NCBI RefSeq assembly: GCF_003260095.1
Contig: NZ_PTPX01000002.1
Span: forward strand, 199,680-263,679
Direction: 5' to 3'
Length of the DNA: 64,000 nucleotides
Source of the DNA: Glaesserella australis
Lineage (GTDB): Bacteria; Pseudomonadota; Gammaproteobacteria; Enterobacterales; Pasteurellaceae
The position numbers and the translations under genes are program-made. Positions 54,386 through 63,570 of the stretch are shown piece by piece. The notes beneath the pieces were generated by a model. The model was not told the DNA's origin, searched no databases, and was given only the letters and a program-made list of their open reading frames with translations. Numbering within the stretch: the first letter of the stretch is position 1; each line of letters begins with the position of its first letter.

Positions 54386-55198
54386 CTAAGAGAGCAAAAG
54401 ACGATGTTTACCAGAGTAAATAGTCGTTTTTCCTTTACGGGTAAAAGCGAGTAGGGTGAAATTATTATCGAGAGCCATATTTACTGCCATTTCTGTTGTT
54501 GCAGAAATCGCACAGAGCATTTCGATTCCACAGGCTAAACATTTTTGCACCATTTCAAAACTGGCTCGGCTAGTGACAAAAACGAATCCGAGAGGTTGGT
54601 CTGCTTTGGCGTGCCAACCGAGTAGTTTGTCGAGAGCAACGTGTCGTCCGACATCTTCTCGAATGGCTAATAATTTTCCTTCAGGAGAGAAAAAGGCAGC
54701 AGCATGGCTTGCGCCCGTAAGCTTTGACAGCTGTTGTGCTTCTTCAAGTTGTGCTAAACACCCATCTAAAATTATCGGATCAATATCAAACAAGCGGTTA
54801 GATTGTAAGAAATTTTTAAAATTTTGTTGCACTTGTTCAAGTTGTTCTACACCACAAATACCGCACCCTGTTCTCCCAGCCATAGAACGGCGTTTCTCTT
54901 TGAGTTGGGTAAATCGCCGAGTGGAAATTTCCATTTGGATTTCAATACCGTGGCAACTGTCTACAATCTCTAAATCGTAGAGATCATTTTTGTGGTTTAA
55001 GATACCTTCTGCAAGGGAAAAACCGAGAGCAAAATCTTCTAAATGATCGGGCGTACACATCATGACAGTATGAGAAATACCGTTGTAAACAAGGGCAATA
55101 GGCACTTCTTGAATAAGGTTATCCTGTTGAAATTGTTGTTGTAGAGAACCTTTCTCAACAAGAAGTCGTACGACATCAAATTTTGTGATCTTATTCAC
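54386..55198 (-). CDS. fdhD: Formate dehydrogenase accessory sulfurtransferase FdhD
   Basis: FdhD transfers sulfur from IscS to the molybdenum cofactor, which formate dehydrogenases need for activity. The 270 residues carry the cysteine motif GRTGCGICGVEQL (CxxC) and the C-terminal GRHVALDKLLGWHA and VTSRASFEMVQKCLACGIEML segments (in part). It is divergent from fdnG and shares its regulatory region, an expected functional pairing. Confidence 0.96.
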   Translation of the reverse strand: MNKITKFDVVRLLVEKGSLQQQFQQDNLIQEVPIALVYNGISHTVMMCTPDHLEDFALGFSLAEGILNHKNDLYDLEIVDSCHGIEIQMEISTRRFTQLKEKRRSMAGRTGCGICGVEQLEQVQQNFKNFLQSNRLFDIDPIILDGCLAQLEEAQQLSKLTGASHAAAFFSPEGKLLAIREDVGRHVALDKLLGWHAKADQPLGFVFVTSRASFEMVQKCLACGIEMLCAISATTEMAVNMALDNNFTLLAFTRKGKTTIYSGKHRLLLS

Positions 55199-55267
55199 AC
55201 TATTCCTCTGATTTTTTGTTTAATTTAGTAGTTTATTTTGTTAAAAAAATGTATCATTCGCACAATT

Positions 55268-55307
55268 TTGGCTTGGATCAAATTTATGCTGATTTATTAA
55301 CCAAAAT
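55268..55307 (+). promoter_or_regulatory. Possible FNR-type promoter of fdnGHI
   Basis: TTGGCTTGGATCAA (55268-55281) matches TTGAT-N4-ATCAA in 8 of 10 positions, with a perfect right half. A -10-like CAAAAT lies at 55302-55307, giving near class II spacing. A small TGCTAC/GTAGCA hairpin follows at 55307-55322. Confidence 0.5.
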
Positions 55308-55427
55308 GCTACTTTTGTAGCAAGTTTAGGTAAATAATATCATCTATTTTTGTTTAGGGCTTGCCCTTAGAGACAAAATTTTACTTTTTGTTAATAAATG
55401 CCACAAATGTGGTTTTAGGAGTGATTT

Positions 55428-58400
55428 ATGCAGGTCAGTAGAAGGAAGTTCTTCAAGATCTGTGCAGGCGGTATGGCGGGGACGTCAGCAGCAGTGTTGG
55501 GCTTTGCTCCAGCAACAGCATTAGCTGCGCCTCGTGAATACAAACTGTTACGTGCGAAAGAAACACGTAACACCTGTACTTACTGCGCTGTAGGCTGCGG
55601 TATGTTGTTATATAGCCTTGGTGATGGTGCAATGAATAGTCGTGGGAAGCTTATTCATATTGAAGGTGACCCAGACCATCCAGTTAGCCGTGGTGCTTTA
55701 TGCCCTAAAGGTGCGGGTGCGTTAGATTATGTAAATAGTGATCGCCGTGTGCGTTATCCAGAAGTGCGTGAAGCAGGTTCAACAGAATGGAAACGTATTT
55801 CTTGGCATGAAGCCATTGAACGTATTGCGCGTCATATGAAAGATGACCGTGATGCTAACTTCGTTGAGAAAAATGAAGCTGGCGATACCGTAAACCGCTG
55901 GATGACAACAGGTTTCCTAGCAGGTTCTGCATGTAGTAACGAAACAGGTATTCTTACCCAAAAATTTGTACGTTCTCTCGGTATTGTTTTTACAGATAAC
56001 CAAGCGAGTATCTGACACGGACCAACGGTAGCAAGTCTTGCTCCATCATTTGGTCGCGGTGCGATGACCAACCACTGGGTTGATATTAAAAACTCTGATC
56101 TTGTTATTGTCATGGGCGGTAATGCTGCAGAAGCACACCCTGTAGGTTTCCGTTGGGCAATTGAAGCGAAAAAACAAAACGGTGCGAAGTTAATGGTGGT
56201 TGATCCACGTTTTAACCGCTCTGCAGCCGTTGCTGACCACTATATGCCAATCCGTTCTGGTACAGATATTGCATTCTTATCAGGCGTCATTCGCTATTTG
56301 CTTAAAAATGACAAAATTCAACACGAATACGTTAAACACTATACAAACTCGACTTTCTTAGTTAGCGAAGACTTCAAGTTTGAAGATGGTCTATTCTCTG
56401 GTTATAACCCAGAAACTCGTACTTATGACCGTTCAACTTGGGCGTATCAATTTGATGCAGAAGGTCAGCCAATTCGTGATATGACGTTACAACATCCACG
56501 CTGTGTTCTTAATATGCTAAAAGAGCATGTAGAGCGTTATACACCAGAAATGGTTGAGCGTATTACGGGTACACCACAAAAAGATTTCCATATTTTCTGT
56601 GAAGAAATTGCGAAAACAGCTGCGCCAGAAAAAGCGGCAACTTTCCTTTATGCGTTAGGTTGGACACAGCATACTGTCGGTTCACAAAATATCCGTTCAA
56701 TGGCAATTATCCAATTACTTTTAGGTAACATCGGTGTTGCAGGTGGCGGTGTGAATGCGTTACGTGGACACTCAAACGTACAAGGTATTACCGATTTAGG
56801 CTTATTCCCTAACCGTTTACCAGCGTATTTACCTTTACCAGGTGATGCAGATACATCTTTGGAAAAATTCTTAGGTCGTATTACGCCTAAACAGATGATG
56901 AAAGATCAGGTGAACTATTGGGCTAATACACCTAAATTCATGGTGAGTATGCTGAAATCATTCTATGGAGATAAAGCAACCAAAGATAATGAATTTGGTT
57001 TCCACTATTTACCAAAACTGCCAAAAGGCGGAATGGATCATCTGAAATATATTGAACAGATGTACCAAGGTAAAGTGAATGGCTATTTCTGCCAAGGGAT
57101 GAACCCGATTGCGTCTTACCCAAATTCACAAAAAATCATTAAAGCATTAAGTAACTTAAAATACTTAGTTATTTTTGATCCGCTCATTACGGATACATCG
57201 GAATTCTGGAAAAACTACGGTGAATTTAATGATGTGAAAACAGAAGAAATTCAAACCGAAGTATTCCGTTTACCAACAACGTGTTTCGTAGAAGAAGATG
57301 GTTCAATTGCTAACTCTGGTCGTTGGTTACAATGGCACTGGAAAGGGGCTGAACCACCAGGTGAAGCGAAAACCGACGGCGAAATTCTCTCTGAATTACG
57401 TGCGGAATTAATCCACCTTTATCATAAAGAAGGCGGAAAAGCACCGCTTGAGCCGTTAGAAGCGATGAGCTGGAACTATGCAAACCCACTTGAGCCAAAA
57501 GCAGAAGAAGTGGCGAAAGAGAACAACGGTTACGCATTAGAAGATCTCAAAGACGCTGATGGTAATATTATCTTGAAAAAAGGTCAGTTACTTTCAAGCT
57601 TTGCTCAAATGCGTGATGATGGTACAACTTCTGGTGCATGCTGGATCTATGCAGGTCAATGGACTGAAAAAGGTAACCAAATGGCGAACCGTGATAACTC
57701 AGATCCATCGAACTTAGGTAATACATTAGGTTGGGGCTTCGCATGGCCAATGAACCGTCGTATTATTTATAACCGTGCATCAGCAGACTTATCAGGTAAA
57801 CCATGGAACCCGAAACGTCAGTTAGTGAAATGGAATGGTAAAAACTGGAACTATATCGATGTAGCTGACTTTGGTGCTGCACCACCAGATAGCCCAACAT
57901 TACCGTTTATTATGCAACCTGAAGGGGTAAGCTGTTTATTCGTACGTGAACGTATGACAGATGGTCCATTCCCAGAGCATTATGAACCAATGGAAACGCC
58001 AATTGGTACAAACCCATTACACCCTAATGTGGTTTCAAGCCCAGTGGCACGTGTGTTTGATAGCGATAAAGCACAATTGGGTACTTCAGATGAGTTCCCT
58101 TATGTTGCAACGACTTATCGTTTAACAGAGCATTTCCACTATTGGACGAAAAATGTATTGCTCAACGTTATCGCTCAACCTGAACAATTCGTTGAAATTG
58201 GTGAAGCTCTTGCAAAAGAGAAGGGCATTAATAACGGTGATACAGTGAAAGTTAGCTCAAAACGTGGTCATATTAAAGCTGTTGCGGTAGTAACTAAACG
58301 TATTCGTTCATTAGTGTCTGATGGCAAACCTATCCATACTATCGGTATTCCGATTCACTGGGGCTTTGCAGCGACAACAGGTGCGAAGAAAGGTTATTTT

Positions 58401-58493
58401 GCAAATAACTTAACAGTTCGTGCAGGGGATGCTAATACATTTACACCTGAATCGAAATGTATGTTAGTGAATATTGAGAAGGTGGGGGCATAA
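55428..58493 (+). CDS. fdnG: Formate dehydrogenase-N catalytic subunit, selenocysteine-containing
   Basis: FdnG oxidises formate in the periplasm with a bis-MGD molybdenum centre. The frame is one CDS of 1,022 codons read through an in-frame TGA at 56013-56015 (residue 196), in the context QASI-Sec-HGPTV, the position of selenocysteine in E. coli FdnG. A twin-arginine signal ([12 protein letters not shown]) directs folded export. The N-terminal 4Fe-4S ligands are in [12 protein letters not shown] and GALCPKG. The product of 1,021 residues is close to the E. coli enzyme (1,015). A SECIS hairpin follows the TGA. It is the first gene of fdnGHI; in Haemophilus the same gene is called fdxG. Confidence 0.97.
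56013..56055 (+). promoter_or_regulatory. Bacterial SECIS element of fdnG
   Basis: After the TGA, a two-part stem forms: lower arms GACCAA (56020-56025) and TTGGTC (56050-56055); upper arms GG-AGCAA (from 56027) and TTGCT-CC (to 56044) around a GTC apical loop with a bulged T. This resembles the SelB-binding hairpins of E. coli fdnG and fdhF. Confidence 0.88.
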
Positions 58494-58494
58494 A

Positions 58495-59436
58495 ATGGGT
58501 TCTGTACAATCACAAAACATTATTAAAGTCTCTGCGACATCATTTTTGACGCCTGCACCGCATGCGCGTGATCATCAGGTTGAAGTGGCAAAACTTATTG
58601 ACGTGACAACCTGTATCGGTTGTAAAGCATGTCAAGTTGGCTGTTCTGAATGGAACGATATTCGCTCAACACCAGAAGAGTGTGTTGGTGTCTATGACAA
58701 TCCGGTTGACTTAAATGCGAAAGCATGGACGGTAATGAAATTCAACGAAGTTGAAGAAAATGACCGTTTAGAATGGTTGATCCGTAAAGATGGCTGTATG
58801 CACTGTACAGAGCCAGGCTGTTTAAAAGCTTGTCCATCTCCGGGGGCAATTATTCAATATGCAAATGGTATTGTGGACTTCCAATCTGATAAATGTATCG
58901 GTTGTGGTTACTGTATCGCAGGCTGTCCGTTTAATATTCCACGTATGAATCCTGAAGATCATCGTGTATATAAATGTACACTTTGTGTGGATCGTGTAAC
59001 CGTTGGTCAAGAACCAGCTTGTGTGAAAACCTGTCCAACAGGGGCAATTCGCTTTGGTAGTAAAGAAGAGATGAAAGAATACGCGTCAAAACGTATTGAA
59101 GACTTAAAATCTCGTGGCTACGAAAATGCAGGACTTTATGACCCAGAAGGTGTTGGCGGCACTCACGTGATGTACGTATTGCATCATGCAGACAAACCAG
59201 AACTTTATTCTGGTTTACCGAAAGATCCGAAGATCGATATGAGTGTTACACTTTGGAAAGATGTTCTCAAACCTGTAGCAGCAGTTGCAATGGGTGGATT
59301 GGTTCTTTCTGAAATTGCTCACTACATTGCAATTGGTCCAAATACGGAAGATCTTGATGAACACGAAGAACATGATGAACATGATGAACATGATGAAGAA
59401 CACAGTGAATCACATAAAGGAGGCAAAGATGAGTAA
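58495..59436 (+). CDS. fdnH: Formate dehydrogenase-N iron-sulfur subunit
   Basis: FdnH passes electrons from FdnG to the cytochrome subunit through four 4Fe-4S clusters. I choose ATG 58495, 1 base after the fdnG stop (313 residues). Cysteine clusters: [38 protein letters not shown] and CTLCVDRV with CVKTCP. A single membrane helix follows near residues 258-280 ([20 protein letters not shown]). The tail is unusually Asp/Glu/His-rich ([16 protein letters not shown]). Its end overlaps the fdnI start by 8 bases. Confidence 0.96.
   Translation: MGSVQSQNIIKVSATSFLTPAPHARDHQVEVAKLIDVTTCIGCKACQVGCSEWNDIRSTPEECVGVYDNPVDLNAKAWTVMKFNEVEENDRLEWLIRKDGCMHCTEPGCLKACPSPGAIIQYANGIVDFQSDKCIGCGYCIAGCPFNIPRMNPEDHRVYKCTLCVDRVTVGQEPACVKTCPTGAIRFGSKEEMKEYASKRIEDLKSRGYENAGLYDPEGVGGTHVMYVLHHADKPELYSGLPKDPKIDMSVTLWKDVLKPVAAVAMGGLVLSEIAHYIAIGPNTEDLDEHEEHDEHDEHDEEHSESHKGGKDE
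59371..59397 (+). repeat. Nine-base tandem repeat in the fdnH tail
   Basis: CATGATGAA occurs three times in tandem, coding His-Asp-Glu. Slippage would change the tail by three residues without a frameshift. Confidence 0.8.
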
Positions 59437-60106
59437 GATTCAAATCCCTAATGATTATAGAATCGTGCGCCATAAATTGCCTGCTCGTTGGAGTCACTGG
59501 CTTCTTGTGATCTGCTTCTTTGTAACGGGGTTATCAGGACTAGCTTTCTTTTTCCCTGATTTTGCTTGGTTAGTTGAAATCTTAGGTACACCACAGTTAG
59601 CACGAATGATCCACCCATTTACGGGTATCATTATGTTCCTTGCATTCGTCAATATGGTACGAATTTATTGGCATCATAATATTCCTGAGAAAAATGACTG
59701 GGTTTGGCTTGTGAATATCGTGGAAGTACTTAAAGGAAATGAACACGCAGTTTCTGACAATGGTAAATATAACCTTGGTCAAAAATTATTGTTCTGGACA
59801 TTGATTTTTGCGATGTTTACCTTACTGACTACAGGAATTATTATGTGGAGACAATACTTCGCTCATAATTTCTCAATCCCAGTGATTCGAATTGCAATCT
59901 TATTCCACTCAGCGTGTGCTTTCTTACTCTTTACGGGTATCATGGTTCACATGTACATGGCATTTTGGGTAAAAGGCTCAATTCGTGGTATGGTAGAAGG
60001 TTGGGTAACAGTTCGTTGGGCGAAAAAACACCATCCACGTTGGTATCGTGAAGAAGTTCTCCCTGAACTTGAAAAAGAATTAGCTGAAAAAGCTAAACAT
60101 AAATGA
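59429..60106 (+). CDS. fdnI: Formate dehydrogenase-N cytochrome b556 subunit
   Basis: FdnI is the membrane di-haem b subunit that reduces menaquinone. The start at 59429 ([15 protein letters not shown], 225 residues) has an AAGGAGGCAAAG ribosome site; the longer frame upstream overlaps fdnH and is not real. Four membrane helices are visible ([19 protein letters not shown], the [11 protein letters not shown] region, [38 protein letters not shown]), with His ligands such as WSHW and FHSACA. Confidence 0.95.
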   Translation: MSKIQIPNDYRIVRHKLPARWSHWLLVICFFVTGLSGLAFFFPDFAWLVEILGTPQLARMIHPFTGIIMFLAFVNMVRIYWHHNIPEKNDWVWLVNIVEVLKGNEHAVSDNGKYNLGQKLLFWTLIFAMFTLLTTGIIMWRQYFAHNFSIPVIRIAILFHSACAFLLFTGIMVHMYMAFWVKGSIRGMVEGWVTVRWAKKHHPRWYREEVLPELEKELAEKAKHK

Positions 60107-60171
60107 GAAATTTGATTAAACATTCAATACAAAATCGTTAAGCATATTAACTCATTCAAGTAATCATTTAA

Positions 60172-60207
60172 TAATCCAGTTAATTTCTATTAACTGGATT
60201 ATTTTTT
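60172..60207 (+). terminator. Terminator of fdnGHI
   Basis: The perfect stem TAATCCAGTTAA / TTAACTGGATTA is followed by TTTTTT, 65 bases after fdnI. Confidence 0.88.
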
Positions 60208-60237
60208 GCATAAAAACAAATACTCCAAAGTGAAATA

Positions 60238-60265
60238 GAAAAGCCCTGTAATTACAGGGCTTTAA
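60238..60265. terminator. Terminator displaced from guaA
   Basis: The perfect palindrome AAAGCCCTGTAATTACAGGGCTTT (24 bases; split here as AAAGCCCTGTAA and its mirror) lies just outside the attachment core. In the uninterrupted chromosome it would follow the minus-strand guaA stop. Identification as the guaA terminator is inference. Confidence 0.7.
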
Positions 60266-60308
60266 GCTATTGTTGAAATGAATTGAATAGCGATGAAAGA
60301 CGGGGGTT

Positions 60309-60323
60309 TTATTCCCACTCAAT
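60309..60323 (-). other. Left attachment site, copy of the guaA 3' end
   Basis: On the minus strand the core reads ATTGAGTGGGAATAA, which spells the conserved C-terminus of GMP synthase, Ile-Glu-Trp-Glu-stop. The codons before it do not continue as GuaA, so this is a short duplicated core rather than the gene. The 3' end of guaA is an established insertion hot spot for islands with a GAGTGGGA core. The intact guaA would then lie at the other, right-hand end, beyond the window. Confidence 0.78.
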
Positions 60324-60381
60324 TATATACTCACAGCTTAACGTATTGATTTTAAAAGGTAGTGTTTTTATTGCAATTTAG

Positions 60382-60404
60382 TTTTACCGTCATTTTTACC
60401 GTCA
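60382..60404. repeat. Direct repeats next to the guaA attachment site
   Basis: TTTTACCGTCA occurs at 60382-60392 and 60394-60404, a 12-base period. They lie about 60 bases inside the element from the attachment core, where tyrosine-integrase arm sites are expected. Confidence 0.5.
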
Positions 60405-60423
60405 ATAGAAGAATGTGCCTGCT

Positions 60424-60603
60424 TTATGAACGTTCAGCAAGCCATTTATCAATGTCAGATTTATACCATGCAACACGTCCCATTGACGCTCTGACGCTTT
60501 TTGGAAATGTACCTTCTTTCATCTTACGCCAAATTGTTGTTGCACTCAAGCTTGTAATTTCTATAACTCGAGCTTTACTTAATAATATGATTTGTGGTTC
60601 CAT
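60424..60603 (-). CDS. AlpA-family transcriptional regulator/excisionase-like protein
   Basis: This 59-residue protein is a typical AlpA/phage MerR-like DNA-binding protein: ILLSKARVIEITSLSATTIWR, KMKEGTFPKSV and AWYKSDIDKWLAERS. The winged-helix pattern 'SxxTIWRxxKxGxFPxxV' is clear. Members regulate integrase expression or excision of islands. It starts at ATG 60603 with a GAAAGGAATAAATT upstream region. It is the gene nearest the attachment site; no integrase is between them. Confidence 0.9.
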   Translation of the reverse strand: MEPQIILLSKARVIEITSLSATTIWRKMKEGTFPKSVRASMGRVAWYKSDIDKWLAERS

Positions 60604-60625
60604 AATTTATTCCTTTCTTTTCAAA

Positions 60626-61264
60626 CTATTTGGTTATTGCATTTTTATGTTTTTTAGATAGTGCCGATTTAAGCTTCGCTTTAGTAATCGCATAGGACCG
60701 TTGCTCAGGAGATAGCTGCTGAAAGGTTAGTTCACCGATGTTAGCCTTTTTACTGTTGAGGAATAACAGTTCAGAGCGGCTTAGTATATCGAGATTTTCT
60801 AACCGATCATCCGTATTATCACCATTAATATGAATAATGATATAACCTTTAGGGATTTGACCGTGAGTTGTTTCCCAAACTATTTGAGATCTAAATTTCC
60901 AACGTTCATCGTTTCTACCTGTTTTAGCTACTTTTACCATGACTCCATATTTTGTGAGTCTTTCAGAGCCTACTGGCTTGGTATTATGGGGTTGATGCCC
61001 TGCCTTAAAGCTTGTAGTATTTGCTCCTATGTGACCTATTACCCCCTTATTCCATGGTATCGATCCTTTAGGATAACGCCCTTTATGTTCAGTAAAACAT
61101 CCTAGCCTATTCAGCTTGGCGGTAATCTGTCTGCGAGTAAGAGTCATCTCAAAAGTTTCATTGAAATAATCTGTAATTTTCTGATGGGGTAAATCTTTCG
61201 CATGTAGCGCTTTCAGAAAAGAGATATGTTCGGGGGTAAATTTGACTGCAATACCTTTGGGCAT
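60626..61264 (-). CDS. HNH homing-type endonuclease of the prophage
   Basis: This 212-residue protein has an N-terminal helix-turn-helix-like part (KITDYFNETFEMTLTRRQIT) and a C-terminal HNH region: WETTHGQIPKGYIIIHINGD followed by NTDDRLENLDILSRSE. This is the phage 'HNH endonuclease' arrangement (H-x-N-x-H-like HINGDNTDDRLENL). The ATG lies 2 bases after the stop of the upstream 91-residue gene, whose end supplies a GGGGG ribosome site. Either a homing nuclease or a packaging-associated nuclease is possible; position near alpA favours a mobile passenger. Confidence 0.82.
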   Translation of the reverse strand: MPKGIAVKFTPEHISFLKALHAKDLPHQKITDYFNETFEMTLTRRQITAKLNRLGCFTEHKGRYPKGSIPWNKGVIGHIGANTTSFKAGHQPHNTKPVGSERLTKYGVMVKVAKTGRNDERWKFRSQIVWETTHGQIPKGYIIIHINGDNTDDRLENLDILSRSELLFLNSKKANIGELTFQQLSPEQRSYAITKAKLKSALSKKHKNAITK

Positions 61265-61266
61265 TT

Positions 61267-61542
61267 TTAACCCCCAGAGCTACGACGGGTTCTGTTTTCA
61301 AGAAGGAAACCTTGATCTTGTGACGCATCAAAGTTACGGCTAATAATTTGTAGCGATTGGTTCGTCGCATTTACGCCCTTGATGATTTGGTCTGAGAGAC
61401 CAATAATTGATTTCGCTCGTTCGCTTTCTGCATTAATTTCTTCAACTGTTAAATTATCATTATTAAGTCGTGCTATAGCTGAGAATAGGTGGTTGTTGAG
61501 TTGATCAATAGTAGATTGTGCAGTGGTGATAAGTGTTGTCAT
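61267..61542 (-). CDS. Phage protein of unknown function (91 residues)
   Basis: I do not recognise this family. It is Asn/Ile-rich and mostly helical (TTLITTAQSTIDQLNNHLFS and AESERAKSIIGLSDQIIKG), with a short basic C-terminus (RTRRSSGG). No membrane segment. It is translationally close to the HNH gene downstream (2-base gap). It belongs to the minus-strand early-type gene run. Confidence 0.65.
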   Translation of the reverse strand: MTTLITTAQSTIDQLNNHLFSAIARLNNDNLTVEEINAESERAKSIIGLSDQIIKGVNATNQSLQIISRNFDASQDQGFLLENRTRRSSGG

Positions 61543-61625
61543 TTTTTGAACCTTTAGATAATAGAAAATACTAGAAATGGTAGATATTTACTTTGTGATA
61601 AGTAGATGATTTGTAGTTCCAGAAT

Positions 61626-61841
61626 TTATTCCTCCTTTTTCAAAATATCAGGCACTTCTATAATTTTTAACTGCTCGGGCTTTACTCCTTTGTATTTAAC
61701 CCAATACTGACAAATCTCGACCGCCTCACCTTGAGTAACGGTCTTCTCTGTTTCCATTAGTACCCGCCAATAATTACGAAATTGTGATTCAAGTACGACA
61801 TAGCGCTTACCATCAATTACCTGCAAATTATTTCCAAACAT
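61626..61841 (-). CDS. Phage protein of unknown function (71 residues)
   Basis: A small acidic protein (start MFGNNLQVIDGKRYVVLESQ) with a GAGGAAG ribosome site directly upstream of ATG 61841. No domain recognised; the middle (WVKYKGVKPEQLKIIEVPDI) looks like a small mixed fold. It is followed by the alpA-side genes after an 83-base gap without clear features. Confidence 0.65.
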   Translation of the reverse strand: MFGNNLQVIDGKRYVVLESQFRNYWRVLMETEKTVTQGEAVEICQYWVKYKGVKPEQLKIIEVPDILKKEE

Positions 61842-61867
61842 TACTTCCTCGATATTTTTTGCAAAGT

Positions 61868-62128
61868 CTATTTATCTTTTTGGGTAAACAACCCACCACC
61901 CAACATTGCATAACCTGCAATATCTTGCCAGCTGTCTTTGTGATTATGTCCGCCGTTTAAAATTCTTGCCATTTTGACAGCAATCATCTCTAACGCTTCA
62001 CGTTTTTGGTGTGACAGACAATTATCATTGGCGGCAATGACAAGTTTTATTTCTTGCGCAATTTGAGCGCAGGTTGCAAAGTCACCGTGTGTTTGTTGGC
62101 GTTCATTGAGAATGTCGGTGGTATTCAT
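61868..62128 (-). CDS. DUF6378-like phage protein
   Basis: This 86-residue protein starts NTTDILNERQQTHGDFATCA and contains REALEMIAVKMARILNGGHNHKDSW, a pattern (ERxxtHGdf ... alemiavKlaRil.G...h.DsW.DiaGYa) typical of the DUF6378 family found in many prophages. Function unknown. The ATG overlaps the upstream gene's stop by one base (TAATG). Confidence 0.8.
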   Translation of the reverse strand: MNTTDILNERQQTHGDFATCAQIAQEIKLVIAANDNCLSHQKREALEMIAVKMARILNGGHNHKDSWQDIAGYAMLGGGLFTQKDK

Positions 62129-62397
62129 TATTTTTTTCCTCTTGGTTGGCGGTGTTTACCGTGTTTTTTGGGTGGTGCAAGCAAATAAGCATTGGCTTCT
62201 CGCTCATATTTTGCATTGGTTGCGACAACTTTTTGCCAATCGGTATAGAGCAGTTTGTACTCTTTTTCTGCACGATTGAGCGCATTACGTTGCTCTTCGA
62301 TCGTGCGAGCCTGTTGGGCTATCTTTTTCACTAATTCGCTATTACGACTTTCAAGCTCTCGGTAACGGCGTAGGTGGTAGAGTGGGTTTAGATTCAT
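62128..62397 (-). CDS. Coiled-coil phage protein of unknown function
   Basis: I choose ATG 62397 (89 residues) because AAGGAAAT precedes it; the longer frame to 62466 overlaps an uptake signal and lacks a ribosome site. The protein has a central heptad-like helix (RELESRNSELVKKIAQQART) and a very basic C-terminus (KKHGKHRQPRGKK) that may bind nucleic acid. No family recognised. Confidence 0.65.
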   Translation of the reverse strand: MNLNPLYHLRRYRELESRNSELVKKIAQQARTIEEQRNALNRAEKEYKLLYTDWQKVVATNAKYEREANAYLLAPPKKHGKHRQPRGKK

Positions 62398-62433
62398 AGG
62401 ATTTCCTTTTGGGTAATAAAAAACCGCTTGGAG

Positions 62434-62460
62434 TGCAAGCGGTTGATTTTTAGAAAAGTT
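62434..62460 (+). other. Uptake signal inside the prophage region
   Basis: GCAAGCGGTTGATTTTTAG is followed by AAAGTTTTGCAAAA, an extended uptake motif with one core mismatch, between rdgC and the coiled-coil gene. It shows the prophage genes have some host-like signature. Confidence 0.55.
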
Positions 62461-62468
62461 TTGCAAAA

Positions 62469-63371
62469 TCAGTTTGATTGTTTAATCCCACCAAACTCAT
62501 CAGCCAATCGTTCGATTAAACCGCTTAACTCGGCAGTCATCAAAAAGAAATCAGCGTCAAAACGTTGTGCTACATCTTCTTTGATGATGTCATCGTTCTT
62601 TTCGAGAATGTCATCAGCAAACTTGATTTTGGAAATTGAGCCATCTTCATTAAGTGTAAAGCTCAAATGATTTTCCCACTCCAACGCAAGACTGGTGACA
62701 AATTTACCTGCTTGTAAGTGTTGGGTGATTTCGTCACTTTCTAAATCTTGGTGCTTAAAGGTTACTTGGCTGTCTGTATCAAAGGAGCGCAATTTACCTT
62801 CTTCAAGCAAGGTGAGCCATTGTGGTACGCTGTTTTCTGATAGCCACTTTGTCATTGTTTCGCTTGGTGGCAGGTTAAATGAGAGCGGTATGACAGGCAG
62901 TGAGCCAAGCGATTTTCGCAACAATGCCAGCGCATTTTCTGCACGACTTGCAGATGGGCTATCAACATAAATCAAGTTGGCTATCGTATCGATCCACACG
63001 GCGGTAAGCTGATGTTTGCTAAATGCTCTTGGCAGTAACATTGTAACCACATCATCTTTAATCGCTTGTTTTTCGATTTTCTTCAACTTACGTTGTTCTT
63101 TTTCTTCAAGCTCTGCAATGCGACTTTCCGCTTCTTTTTTCACAACTCCAGCAGGGATATTTTTCTCTTCTTTGTGAGCTATAAGCAAAATCTGCCCATT
63201 TACACTGAAATGTAACTGATCGCTAGTGACAAGCGGTTTATCCCAGCCAAATTGACGGTAGTCTAACGGTTGGCATTCGGTGTATTTGTTTTGTTGCAAT
63301 GCTTCTTCGATATTTGAAAAATCAACCGCAGATGTTAGGCGGTAGATTAGGGTGTTTTTGAACCAGTGCAT
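62469..63371 (-). CDS. rdgC: RdgC-like recombination-associated protein
   Basis: RdgC is a ring-shaped double-strand DNA-binding protein that restrains RecA. This 300-residue copy matches the family: MHWFKNTLIYRLTS at the start, KDDVVTMLLPRAFSKH, and DFFLMTAELSGLIERLADEFGG at the end (in part). A clear AGGAGAACAACA site precedes ATG 63371. It lies among phage genes, so it is probably the prophage's own copy rather than the chromosomal one; phage-borne RdgC may modulate host recombination. Confidence 0.92.
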   Translation of the reverse strand: MHWFKNTLIYRLTSAVDFSNIEEALQQNKYTECQPLDYRQFGWDKPLVTSDQLHFSVNGQILLIAHKEEKNIPAGVVKKEAESRIAELEEKEQRKLKKIEKQAIKDDVVTMLLPRAFSKHQLTAVWIDTIANLIYVDSPSASRAENALALLRKSLGSLPVIPLSFNLPPSETMTKWLSENSVPQWLTLLEEGKLRSFDTDSQVTFKHQDLESDEITQHLQAGKFVTSLALEWENHLSFTLNEDGSISKIKFADDILEKNDDIIKEDVAQRFDADFFLMTAELSGLIERLADEFGGIKQSN

Positions 63372-63536
63372 TGTTGTTCTCCTGTTGCTAGATTTTCACC
63401 ACAAAACGGACAGTAATCACTTAAAATTTTTCATCGGAAATACTGTATTTAGAGAGACTCCTCCAACTAGCTCTACACCACGAGAGCGCAAATTATCCGC
63501 TAGTTTGTTTTTATATTCAGCAATACATTCACACAT
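63347..63536 (-). pseudogene. Small cysteine-rich phage protein, apparently frameshifted
   Basis: A 39-codon frame (63417-63536, MCECIAEYKNKLADNLRSRG... ending MKNFK-stop) has a GGAGAAATT ribosome site. In the next frame (+1) the sequence continues as DYCPFCGENLATGEQQC to a stop at 63347, overlapping the rdgC start. CxC near the N-terminus plus CPFCG is a common layout of small phage zinc-ribbon proteins, so one gene with a frameshift in the GAAAAATTTTAAG stretch is likely. Two separate short genes remain possible. Confidence 0.5.
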
Positions 63537-63570
63537 AATTTCTCCAATAAAAAAGCCACTGTGTTGTGGC

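Noticed and set aside
55428..56015. A separate 195-residue gene ending at TGA, followed by a second gene from 56064
   Set aside because: The TGA is in frame with the downstream part, sits at the known selenocysteine position and is followed by a SECIS hairpin; treated as one fdnG CDS.
60362..60661. 99-residue plus-strand open frame
   Set aside because: It is antisense to the AlpA-like gene and has no ribosome site or homology.
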